From assembly GCA_023404095.1 (NCBI GenBank), contig JAEYDD010000030.1, positions 124,001-188,000 of the forward strand: 64,000 bases of DNA, in the 5' to 3' direction. This DNA comes from Pseudomonadota bacterium (lineage in GTDB: Bacteria; Pseudomonadota; Alphaproteobacteria; Rhizobiales; Rhizobiaceae). Position 1 is the stretch's first letter, and the number at the start of each line of letters is the position of its first letter. The translations under genes and the position numbers were made by a program. Positions 26,399-34,127 of the stretch are shown here, in pieces. The notes beneath the pieces are model-generated. The model had not been told where the DNA came from. It worked only from the letters and a program-made list of their open reading frames with translations, and searched no databases.

Positions 26399-26939
26399 AC
26401 AAGCACTCCGCAAGGCGCCGCTCGGCGGCTTCCATGGCGGCTCCGCCGCAGCTCACGTCACCGCCGCCGGTCAGGCCTCGCGCCTGTCGTTGCGCGCGGG
26501 CGCGGATGCCGTGGCCGCCCTGTCGAAGGCGCTCGGCCTCGATCTGCCGACGAAGCCCAAGACATCGGCTTCGTCGAACGGCCGTCACGCTCTATGGCTC
26601 GGTCCGGACGAGTGGCTTCTGATCGACGAGAACGGTGCGGACCTGGCCGCCCTGGCGGGCAAGGCCGACGTGCTTCACTCGGCAGTCGACGTCTCCCATC
26701 GCAACACGGCGGTGCTGGTTTCCGGAACGGGAGCCGCGGTGGCGATCGCCAGCGCCAGCCCGCTCGACCTTTCGCCGGCTGTCTTCCCGGTCGGCGCCTG
26801 CGCACGCACCGTACTCGGCAAGATCGAAGTGGTGATCTTCCGCACGGGCGAGCAGGATTACCGCGTCGAATGCTGGCGTTCGTTCGCACCCTACGCCTTC
26901 GGCCTGCTGGCGGAAGGGGCGGAAGACGCAGGGCTTTGA
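26391..26939 (+). CDS. soxG: Sarcosine oxidase, gamma subunit
   Basis: This 182-residue protein is the gamma subunit of heterotetrameric sarcosine oxidase. It shows the family segments LWLGPDEWLLI, VDVSHRNTAVLVSGTGA and DYRVECWRSFAPYAFGLL. It resembles the N-terminal fold of aminomethyltransferases and stabilises the complex. The gene overlaps the end of soxA and is the last of the operon; a terminator follows. Confidence 0.93.
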   Translation: MAEQALRKAPLGGFHGGSAAAHVTAAGQASRLSLRAGADAVAALSKALGLDLPTKPKTSASSNGRHALWLGPDEWLLIDENGADLAALAGKADVLHSAVDVSHRNTAVLVSGTGAAVAIASASPLDLSPAVFPVGACARTVLGKIEVVIFRTGEQDYRVECWRSFAPYAFGLLAEGAEDAGL

Positions 26940-26962
26940 CAGCCCTCAGTTCAAGCGATCAT

Positions 26963-26999
26963 AAAGGGCTGCGACGGCACAGGTTGCAGCCCTTTTTTT
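26963..26999 (+). terminator. Rho-independent terminator of the sox operon
   Basis: The stem AAAGGGCTGC/GCAGCCCTTT encloses a loop of about 12 bases and is followed by a run of seven T residues. It starts 24 bases after the soxG stop. Confidence 0.9.
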
Positions 27000-27044
27000 A
27001 CGTGAGGTGCGCGTGCGGCGTTGTGCAAACTCGCTTGCTTCGGC

Positions 27045-27533
27045 TCACGCGTCTTCCGGCCGGTCCTTGGGGTCGAACTGGATGATGGTCATCCAGTTCG
27101 CGGTCAGCGCAGGCTTTCGCTCGTTCTCGATTTCCACCGTGACGTCGTAGGTGACCATCAGCATGCCAGCCCCGCGAAAGCGGGCGTCCGCCATCTTGAA
27201 GCGGCCACGCACGCGCGCGCCGCATCTGACCGGCGTCATGAAGCGCACCTTCTCGAAGCCGTAGTTGATGCCCATCGTCTGTTCGAGGACGCGCGGCACG
27301 CAGTCGAAATTCATCGCAGACAGAAGCGACAGCGACAGGAAGCCGTGCGCTATCGTGCCGCCGAATGGCGTTTCCGCCGCGGCGCGGACGGGATCGGTGT
27401 GGATGAACTGGTGATCTTCCGTCGCCTGGGCAAAACGGTCGATCATCGTCTGGTCCACCGTGAACCACTTCGACACGCCAATCTCCTCGCCGACAAGGCC
27501 CCTTACGTCGGTGAGATGGATTTCGCGAGGCAT
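27045..27533 (-). CDS. MaoC family dehydratase
   Basis: This 162-residue protein is a single hot-dog-fold hydratase. The motif FAQATEDHQFIHTDP supplies the catalytic aspartate and histidine (D-x4-H) and is followed by GGTIAHGFLSLSLLSAM. MaoC proteins hydrate 2-enoyl-CoA thioesters. The substrate is not evident and no fatty acid genes are close. The start at 27533 has AAGGA upstream. It lies 105 bases after glgX on the same strand, so it could be read through from the glycogen operon but is more likely separate in function. Confidence 0.88.
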   Translation of the reverse strand: MPREIHLTDVRGLVGEEIGVSKWFTVDQTMIDRFAQATEDHQFIHTDPVRAAAETPFGGTIAHGFLSLSLLSAMNFDCVPRVLEQTMGINYGFEKVRFMTPVRCGARVRGRFKMADARFRGAGMLMVTYDVTVEIENERKPALTANWMTIIQFDPKDRPEDA

Positions 27534-27638
27534 CAACGGTCCTTTCACAAGCCCAGGGTGCAAAGCTATGGCGATGTTTAGAGCGACGGATGGGGAAAGG
27601 GAAGCATTCTGTTCGTACAAGCGATTTTGACCTGCCGG

Positions 27639-29606
27639 TCACGGGTGCTCGATGAGGATGTCGATGCTGCGTGGAGCGATTTCGCCTGCGGGGCCGCCGT
27701 TGCGGGATAGCAGGCTGTGCCAGTTGCCGGAGCCCGGTGAGGGGAGTGCCAGGGGGACGGCTTCCCTTCCCCTGTTGACGCAAACCGCGAGGCGAACCTT
27801 GCTGTCGTCGAGCGTGTCACGCGATGCGAGGAGCATCACGAACGAGGAGGCGAGCGGATTGTCCCAGTCGCCTGTCTGCATCGGCAGGCCGTCCGGGTGT
27901 AACCACTCGACGTCGCCCCGGCCGGTGAGAAACGCGGTATCGGTAAAAGCGTCGAAGCGTCGGCGGATTGCGGCGAGCGCTGCGGTGTGCTCGACAAGTT
28001 CCGCATCGAGTAACGACCAGTCGAGCCAGGTGATGGCATTGTCCTGGCAATAGGCGTTGTTGTTGCCGTGCTGGCTGCGGCCGCCTTCGTCGCCTGCCGT
28101 CAGCATAACCGCGCCCTTTGAGACGAAGAGCGTTGAAAGGAGCGCCATCGCGTCGCGCTGACGGGCGGCGCGGACCACGGGGTCGCCCGTCTCGCCTTCT
28201 ACGCCGTTGTTCCATGAATGATTGTCGTTGTGGCCGTCGCGGTTGTTCTCGCCATTGGCCTCGTTGTGTTTGCGGCCATAGGAGACGAGGTCCATCAGGG
28301 TGAAGCCGTCATGGGCGGCGACGAAATTGACACTGCGGGTGCGCGTAGCCCCGTCGCGCTGGAAGACGTTCGACGAGCCGCAAAGGGCGGTGGCGAAGGC
28401 GCCGAGACGCCCCGGATCCCCGCGCCAGAACAGCCTGACATCATCGCGGAAGCGGTCGTTCCATTCGAGGAAATCTTTAGGGAAATTGCCGAGCTGATAG
28501 CCGCCGGGGCCGATGTCCCAGGGTTCGGCGATCAGCACCCGGTCGGACAGGACGGGGTCGGCGTGGATGTCCTCGAACAGGGCGGCCTTAGGGTCGAAGC
28601 CGTGCGCGCCGCGGCCGAGGATCGAGGCGAGATCGAAGCGGAAGCCATCGACGCCGGCATGGGCTACGAAATGACGCATGCTGTCGAGGATGAGGCGGCG
28701 GACGACGGGATGGTCGCAGGCCATCGTGTTGCCGCAGCCGGTGTCGTTGACGAGTTCTCCCGGGCGGTCGGCGACGTGGCGATAGTAGGTCAGGTTGTCG
28801 AGGCCGCGCATGGAAAGTGTGGCACCCTGCCGGTCGCTCTCGCCGGAGTGGTTGAACACGAGGTCCAAGACGACGCCGATCCCTTCGGCATGGAGGGCTG
28901 CCACAGTCGAGGCGAGCTCTTTCACGCCGCCTGGTGCCAGGCGCGGATCCAATGCCATCAGCGCTACGGGGTTGTAGCCCCAGCTGTTGTGAAGGCCAAG
29001 CGGGGGGAGATGACGCTCGTCGATCCAGGCGACGATCGGCATAAGCTCGACCGCATCGACACCGATGCGCTTCAGATGAGCGATGACGCCGGGATGAGCC
29101 AGAGCGGCGATCGTGCCCCGGATCTCCGGCGGCACTTCCGGATGCAGCATGCTGAAAGCCCGCACGGCGACTTCGTAGATCACAGCGCCCGGAGCGAGGA
29201 GCGGCGGCTTGACTTCGACGGGCCGGTCCACCGTCAGAACAGCCTTCGGCACGAGGTCGGCGGTATCGTCGCCGAACCGGGTCAGGCGGGCGTCGTGAAC
29301 GAAGGGGCGATCGAGCTCCCGGGCATAGGGATCGACGAGAAGCTTGCTCGGATCGAACCAGAGGCCATGGTCGGGCGCGTAGACGCCCTCGGCGCGCAGG
29401 CCGTAGCGGGCGCCGGCGGCCAGCCCCGGGACGAAGGCATGGTGCAGATCGCCCTCACGCCGCATCGGAACACGCCGGATTTCCCGATGCCCCTCCTCGT
29501 CGAACAGGCAGAGGTCAATGCGGCTGGCATCGCGCGAGCGGACGGTGAAGGCTGCCCCGTCCTCGTCTATCGATGCTCCCAGTGTGGTCACGATCGTTTC
29601 TGGCAT
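27639..29606 (-). CDS. glgX: Glycogen debranching enzyme
   Basis: This 655-residue GH13 enzyme has an N-terminal CBM48 domain (about 8-110), an alpha-amylase barrel and a short C-terminal domain. The barrel has GVDGFRFDLASILGR (nucleophile aspartate), VLIAEPWDIGPGGY (acid glutamate) and NFVAAHDGFTLMDLVSY (third acidic residue), plus the GlgX-type ENNRDGHNDNHSWNNG. It cleaves alpha-1,6 branches left after phosphorylase action. It follows pgm after 138 bases, which hold a perfect 20-bp palindrome and a hairpin, so it may be controlled apart from the upstream genes. Confidence 0.95.
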   Translation of the reverse strand: MPETIVTTLGASIDEDGAAFTVRSRDASRIDLCLFDEEGHREIRRVPMRREGDLHHAFVPGLAAGARYGLRAEGVYAPDHGLWFDPSKLLVDPYARELDRPFVHDARLTRFGDDTADLVPKAVLTVDRPVEVKPPLLAPGAVIYEVAVRAFSMLHPEVPPEIRGTIAALAHPGVIAHLKRIGVDAVELMPIVAWIDERHLPPLGLHNSWGYNPVALMALDPRLAPGGVKELASTVAALHAEGIGVVLDLVFNHSGESDRQGATLSMRGLDNLTYYRHVADRPGELVNDTGCGNTMACDHPVVRRLILDSMRHFVAHAGVDGFRFDLASILGRGAHGFDPKAALFEDIHADPVLSDRVLIAEPWDIGPGGYQLGNFPKDFLEWNDRFRDDVRLFWRGDPGRLGAFATALCGSSNVFQRDGATRTRSVNFVAAHDGFTLMDLVSYGRKHNEANGENNRDGHNDNHSWNNGVEGETGDPVVRAARQRDAMALLSTLFVSKGAVMLTAGDEGGRSQHGNNNAYCQDNAITWLDWSLLDAELVEHTAALAAIRRRFDAFTDTAFLTGRGDVEWLHPDGLPMQTGDWDNPLASSFVMLLASRDTLDDSKVRLAVCVNRGREAVPLALPSPGSGNWHSLLSRNGGPAGEIAPRSIDILIEHP

Positions 29607-29673
29607 CCTGTCGAAACGTCTCCGCTGGAAGGCTCTGGAAAGGGCGATTTCCCCTGATGGAGAGCAGAGCAGC

Positions 29674-29693
29674 GACAGAACGGCCGTTCTGTC
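29674..29693. promoter_or_regulatory. Perfect 20-bp palindrome upstream of glgX
   Basis: The arms GACAGAACGG and CCGTTCTGTC are exact reverse complements with no spacer, 68 bases before the glgX start. Without a loop it cannot work as a normal terminator and looks like a dimeric DNA-binding site. It does not match the alphaproteobacterial LexA box (GAAC-N7-GTTC), since the spacing here is four. Confidence 0.45.
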
Positions 29694-29708
29694 CGCCCTC
29701 CAGTGTCT

Positions 29709-29738
29709 GGCACCCGTCCTTTGACAAGGGCGGGTGCC
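29709..29738 (-). terminator. Hairpin after pgm, possible attenuator
   Basis: A stem GGCACCCG/CGGGTGCC with an inner CCTT/AAGG pair and loop GTCA lies 7 bases after the pgm stop. No T run follows on the minus strand, so it may stabilise the mRNA end or cause only partial termination before glgX. Confidence 0.4.
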
Positions 29739-29744
29739 GCAGCC

Positions 29745-31373
29745 TCACGTAATCACGCTTGGTGCGTCGCGGCCTGTCCGCCCCTTGATGTCGGCGATTT
29801 CGTCTGCGATCGCGATGAGGTCGGCGAGCGCCGTCTGCGTCTCGATGTCATGACGGGCAGCGTCGGGCTCGAAGCGTTCGATGTACACGCGCAGGGTCGC
29901 CCCCGACGTGCCCGTCCCTGACAGGCGGAAGACAATGCGCGAGCCGCCCGCAAACAGGATGCGGATGCCCTGGTGCTCGCTGACCGATCTATCGATCGGG
30001 TCGTGATAGGCGAAGTCGTCGGCCTTCTCGACTGTAAGGCCGCCGAAGGTCTTGCCCGGCAGGTCAGCAAGCCTGGCGCGCAAATCCGCGATCAGCCCGT
30101 TCGCTGCGGCAGAATCCACTTCCTCGTAGTCGTGGCGGGAATAGTAGTTGCGGCCGTAGGTCGCCCAGTGCTCGTGGACGATGTCGAGCACGCTTTCCTT
30201 GCGCACGGCAAGCACGTTGAGCCAGAGGAGCACGGCCCACAGGCCATCCTTCTCGCGCACGTGGTTGGAACCGGTGCCGGCGCTTTCCTCGCCGCAGATC
30301 GTTACCTTGTCGGCGTCGAGCAGGTTGCCGAAGAACTTCCAGCCGGTCGGCGTCTCGTACATGCCGATGCCGAGCTTTTCCGCCACGCGGTCGGCAGCGC
30401 CGCTTGTGGGCATGGAACGGGCGATTCCGGACAGGCCCTTGCTGTAGCCGGGGGCGAGATGCGCATTGGCGGCCAGCATCGCAAGGCTGTCGGAGGGGGT
30501 GACGAAGATGCCGCGGCCGATGATGAGGTTGCGGTCGCCGTCGCCATCGGAGGCGGCGCCGAAATCGGGCGCATCTTCAGCCATCATCGCCTCGTAGAGC
30601 GCGCGGGCATGGACGAGGTTCGGATCGGGATGATGGCTGCCGAAATCGGGCAGCGGCATGAAATTCAGCACCGATCCCTTCGGCGCGCCGAGCCGGTTTT
30701 CGAGGATTTCCTTGGCGTATGGACCGGTCACCGCGCTCATCGCGTCGAAGACGACGCGGAAGCCGCCGGCGAACATCGCACGGATCGCAGCGAAGTCGAA
30801 AAGTTCCTCCATCAGTTCGGCATAGTCCGCCACCGGGTCGATCACGGTGACGGTGGTGCCTTCGATGGTGTGTGTGCCTTCGATATCGATGTTGATGTCG
30901 GCGGCGTCCGCGATCTTGTAGGTGTCGATCACCTGGGAACGGGCAAAGATCGCATCGGTGATCTTCTCCGGCGCAGGGCCGCCATTGCCGATGTTGTACT
31001 TGATGCCGAAGTCTTCCGTCGGGCCGCCCGGGTTGTGGCTGGCCGACAGGATGATGCCGCCGAAGGCCTTGTGCTTGCGGATGACGTTGGAAGCGGCAGG
31101 GGTGGACAGGATACCGCCACGGCCGACGAGGACCTGGCCGAAGCCGTTCGCAGCCGCCATCTTGATCGCGATCTGGATGACCTCGCGGTTGTAGTAACGG
31201 CCGTCGCCGCCGATCACCAGCGTCTGGCCGGCAAAACCTTCCAGCGAATCGAAGATCGACTGAATGAAGTTCTCCGCATAGTTTTCCTGCTGGAAGACGG
31301 GCACCTTCTTGCGAAGCCCCGAGGTGCCGGGCTTCTGGTCGCTGTAAGGCGTTGTGGATACGGTCTTGATCAT
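29745..31373 (-). CDS. pgm: Phosphoglucomutase (alpha-D-glucose phosphate-specific)
   Basis: This 542-residue protein interconverts glucose 1-phosphate and glucose 6-phosphate. The phosphoserine loop is ILSASHNPGG, the metal-binding loop is SDGDGDRNLI, the sugar-binding loop contains CGEESAGTGSNH, and the phosphate-binding loop lies near FRLSGTGTSGAT. The length matches the family. It starts 3 bases after the glgA stop, so it is coupled to it. It links glycogen synthesis and breakdown to central metabolism and also supplies glucose 1-phosphate for surface polysaccharides. Confidence 0.96.
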   Translation of the reverse strand: MIKTVSTTPYSDQKPGTSGLRKKVPVFQQENYAENFIQSIFDSLEGFAGQTLVIGGDGRYYNREVIQIAIKMAAANGFGQVLVGRGGILSTPAASNVIRKHKAFGGIILSASHNPGGPTEDFGIKYNIGNGGPAPEKITDAIFARSQVIDTYKIADAADINIDIEGTHTIEGTTVTVIDPVADYAELMEELFDFAAIRAMFAGGFRVVFDAMSAVTGPYAKEILENRLGAPKGSVLNFMPLPDFGSHHPDPNLVHARALYEAMMAEDAPDFGAASDGDGDRNLIIGRGIFVTPSDSLAMLAANAHLAPGYSKGLSGIARSMPTSGAADRVAEKLGIGMYETPTGWKFFGNLLDADKVTICGEESAGTGSNHVREKDGLWAVLLWLNVLAVRKESVLDIVHEHWATYGRNYYSRHDYEEVDSAAANGLIADLRARLADLPGKTFGGLTVEKADDFAYHDPIDRSVSEHQGIRILFAGGSRIVFRLSGTGTSGATLRVYIERFEPDAARHDIETQTALADLIAIADEIADIKGRTGRDAPSVIT

Positions 31374-31376
31374 AAC

Positions 31377-32816
31377 TTAGACTCTCGCAAGGAGGCTGGA
31401 ATAAAGTTTGGCGTAGCGTTCGGCGCTACGTTCCCAGGAAACGTCGCACTTCATGCCCTGATTTTGCAACCGGGCCCAGACCTTAGGTTCTTTAAATGCG
31501 GTGAAAGCACGGCGAAGCGCCTGTCGAAGCCCTTCAACGTCAACGGGTGCAAACTGGAAGCCTGTCGCCACGCGCGCAGCGAGCGCCGCCTCGTTGGCGT
31601 CGATGACGGTATCGGCAAGGCCGCCGGTGCGGCCGACGATCGGAACACAGCCATATCGCAGCCCGTAGAGCTGCGTCAGCCCACAGGGTTCGAAGCGCGA
31701 GGGGATGAGGATCGCGTCGGCGCCGGCCTGCATCAGGTGCGACAGCGGCTCGTCGTAGCCGATGACGATGCCGACGCGGCCGCGGTGGCGGGAGGCGGCG
31801 GCCAGCAGGGCTCCTTCCAGTCCCTGGTCGCCCGAGCCGAGCACTGCAAGCTTGCCACCCTCAGCCACGAGCCAGTCGGAAAGCTCGGCAATCAGGTCGA
31901 TGCCCTTCTGCCAGGTCAGGCGCGACACCACGCAAAACAGCGGACCGGGGTCATCGGTCAGGCCGAACCGATCCGCCAGCGCCTTGCGGTTCTTGGCACG
32001 CATTCGCAGCGATGAGGGGCCGTAGTTGGCCACGATGTGCGGATCGGTCGCCGGGTCCCAGACGGACGTGTCGATGCCGTTGACGATGCCCATGAGCTCG
32101 TTCGTGCGGGCATTGATCAGGCCTTCCAGGCCCATGCCGTATTGCGGGGTGGTGATCTCCTGCGCGTAGGTCGGACTGACGGTCGTCACCTCCCAGGCGG
32201 TGCGCAGGCCGCCCTTGAGGAAGCAGACGTCGCCGTAATATTCCAGCCCCTCGACGCTGAAGGCATCCTGCGGCAGGCCGAGCTCAGGGAAGATTTCAGG
32301 CCCGAACTGGCCCTGGAAGGCAAGGTTGTGCACGGTGATGACGTTCGGCACGCGCTCGAGCCCGGTATAGCGCATGTAGACCGGCGTCATCGCGGCCTGC
32401 CAGTCGTGGGCATGCACGACTTGCGGCGTCCAGTCCGGCATAAGACCGCGGGCGATTTCTGCACCTGCGTGGCACAGGGCGGCGAAGCGCTTCCAGTTGT
32501 CGGTGTAGTCCCTGCCGGTCACGTCCACATAGGGCCCGCCGGTGCGATCGAAATAGGCGGGGGCATCCAGGATCAGCAGCTCCAGGCCGGCGTGGGTGGC
32601 AGACAGGATGCGCATCTCGTCGCCGAACACGCTGGTCAGGGTGGCGACCTTGCGCGGCCTGGCCAACTGCTGCATCACCGCGGGATAGCCGGGCAGTAGC
32701 GTTCGCATCCGAATCCCGTTTCCCGCAAGCGCCAGCGGCAGGGCGCCCGCCACGTCGGCGAGCCCGCCTGTCTTGATCAGCGGGAAGACCTCGGATGCCA
32801 CCGAAAGCACATTCAT
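31377..32816 (-). CDS. glgA: Glycogen synthase (ADP-glucose)
   Basis: This 479-residue GT5 enzyme extends alpha-1,4-glucan chains from ADP-glucose. The N-terminal ADP-glucose-binding motif KTGGLADVAGALP (15-27), HNLAFQG, the mid-domain FCVVSRLTWQKGIDL and the C-terminal catalytic segment SRFEPCGLTQLYGLRYG are all present. Length is normal. It lies between glgC (26 bases upstream) and pgm (3 bases downstream) in the glycogen operon. Confidence 0.96.
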   Translation of the reverse strand: MNVLSVASEVFPLIKTGGLADVAGALPLALAGNGIRMRTLLPGYPAVMQQLARPRKVATLTSVFGDEMRILSATHAGLELLILDAPAYFDRTGGPYVDVTGRDYTDNWKRFAALCHAGAEIARGLMPDWTPQVVHAHDWQAAMTPVYMRYTGLERVPNVITVHNLAFQGQFGPEIFPELGLPQDAFSVEGLEYYGDVCFLKGGLRTAWEVTTVSPTYAQEITTPQYGMGLEGLINARTNELMGIVNGIDTSVWDPATDPHIVANYGPSSLRMRAKNRKALADRFGLTDDPGPLFCVVSRLTWQKGIDLIAELSDWLVAEGGKLAVLGSGDQGLEGALLAAASRHRGRVGIVIGYDEPLSHLMQAGADAILIPSRFEPCGLTQLYGLRYGCVPIVGRTGGLADTVIDANEAALAARVATGFQFAPVDVEGLRQALRRAFTAFKEPKVWARLQNQGMKCDVSWERSAERYAKLYSSLLARV

Positions 32817-32842
32817 GGGCGACTGATCCTAGAGTTTTGACC

Positions 32843-34105
32843 CTACAGGTCCAGCTTGTCGATCATCGCCTGGGTGATGAGGCAGATGCCGTTCTCGGAG
32901 CGGCGGAAGCGCCGCCCGTCGAGCTCGGGATCCTCGCCGACCACCAGGCCTTCGGGTATGATTACGCCGCGATCGATGACGACATTGCGAAGCTGGGCGT
33001 GCCGGCCGATCTTCACGTCCGGCAGGACCACCGCGCCCTCGAGCCGCGAGTAGGAATTTGCGCGCACGCCGGTGAAGAGCAGGCTGCGGTGGAGCGACGA
33101 CCCCGAGATGATGCAGTCGCCGGAGACGAGCGAGGAGATTGCCGAGCCGCGCCGGTCCTCGTCGTCATGGACGAACTTCGCCGGCGGCTTGATCTCGGCG
33201 AAGGTCCATATCGGCCAGGTGCTGTCGTAGATGTCGAGCTCGGGGGTGATGTCGGTCAGGTCGATGTTGGCCTGCCAATAGGCGTCCACCGTTCCGACGT
33301 CGCGCCAGTAGGCTTCGCGCTCGAAGTCGGAGCGGACACAGGATGCGGTGAAGCGGTGGGCGACGGCTTTGCCGTTTTCGACGATGTAGGGAATGATGTC
33401 CTTGCCGAAGTCGCGCGAAGAATTCGGGTCCTCGGCGTCGCGGCGCAGCAGGTCCATCAGGAAGCGCGTGTGGAACACGTAGATGCCCATCGAGGCGAGC
33501 GCCATTTCCGGATTGCCGGGGATGCCCGGCGGATCGGAAGGTTTCTCGACGAAGTCGATGATCTCGTCCTTGTCGTTGACGTGCATGACGCCGAAGCCCG
33601 ATGCTTCGATGCGCGGCACCTCGAGGCAGCCGATCGTCACCTGCGCGCCGGAATCGACGTGCTGCTGCAGCATCAGCTCGTAGTCCATCTTGTAGACATG
33701 GTCGCCGGCGAGGATGACCATGTATTCGACGCCGTAGTCCTCGATGATGTCGATGTTCTGGTAGACTGCGTCGGCGGTGCCTTCGTACCACTGGGTCTCG
33801 GACACGCGCTGGCTGGCCGGCAGGATGTCGAAGCTCTCGTTACGCTCGGGGCGGAAGAAGTTCCAGCCGCGCTGCAGGTGACGGATCAGCGAATGGGCCT
33901 TGTATTGCGTCGCCACGCCGATGCGCCGGATGCCGGAATTCAGTGCGTTGGACAGGGCGAAGTCGATGATGCGCGCCTTGCCGCCGAAGTAGACGGCGGG
34001 CTTGGCCCGGCGGTCGGTCAGTTCCTTCAGGCGACTGCCGCGACCGCCCGCCAGTACATAGGCCATGGCGTCGCGCGCCAGGGGCTGATTGCGCTTTTGC
34101 TCCAT
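32843..34105 (-). CDS. glgC: Glucose-1-phosphate adenylyltransferase (ADP-glucose pyrophosphorylase)
   Basis: This 420-residue enzyme makes ADP-glucose from ATP and glucose 1-phosphate, the controlled step of glycogen synthesis. The nucleotidyltransferase motif YVLAGGRGSRLKELTDRRAKP lies at the N-terminus, ILAGDHVYKMDY holds the catalytic aspartate, and a left-handed beta-helix domain with HRSLLFTGVRANSYS makes up the C-terminus. The ATG at 34105 has GGGAGGA 5 bases upstream, so ten more in-frame residues to 34135 are rejected. It follows glgB by 22 bases. Confidence 0.96.
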   Translation of the reverse strand: MEQKRNQPLARDAMAYVLAGGRGSRLKELTDRRAKPAVYFGGKARIIDFALSNALNSGIRRIGVATQYKAHSLIRHLQRGWNFFRPERNESFDILPASQRVSETQWYEGTADAVYQNIDIIEDYGVEYMVILAGDHVYKMDYELMLQQHVDSGAQVTIGCLEVPRIEASGFGVMHVNDKDEIIDFVEKPSDPPGIPGNPEMALASMGIYVFHTRFLMDLLRRDAEDPNSSRDFGKDIIPYIVENGKAVAHRFTASCVRSDFEREAYWRDVGTVDAYWQANIDLTDITPELDIYDSTWPIWTFAEIKPPAKFVHDDEDRRGSAISSLVSGDCIISGSSLHRSLLFTGVRANSYSRLEGAVVLPDVKIGRHAQLRNVVIDRGVIIPEGLVVGEDPELDGRRFRRSENGICLITQAMIDKLDL

Positions 34106-34127
34106 TGTTGTCCTCCCGACCAGTCCT

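Noticed and set aside
23378..26413. 1011-codon open frame on the minus strand across soxA
   Set aside because: It is antisense to a gene with complete SoxA domains and shows no family motifs. Long antisense frames are expected in GC-rich codon use.
29674..29693. LexA box
   Set aside because: The GAAC/GTTC spacing is four, not seven as in alphaproteobacterial LexA sites, and glgX is not a DNA damage gene.
29973..32015. 680-codon plus-strand open frame across pgm and glgA
   Set aside because: It is antisense to two enzymes with complete catalytic motifs; no ribosome binding site was seen.
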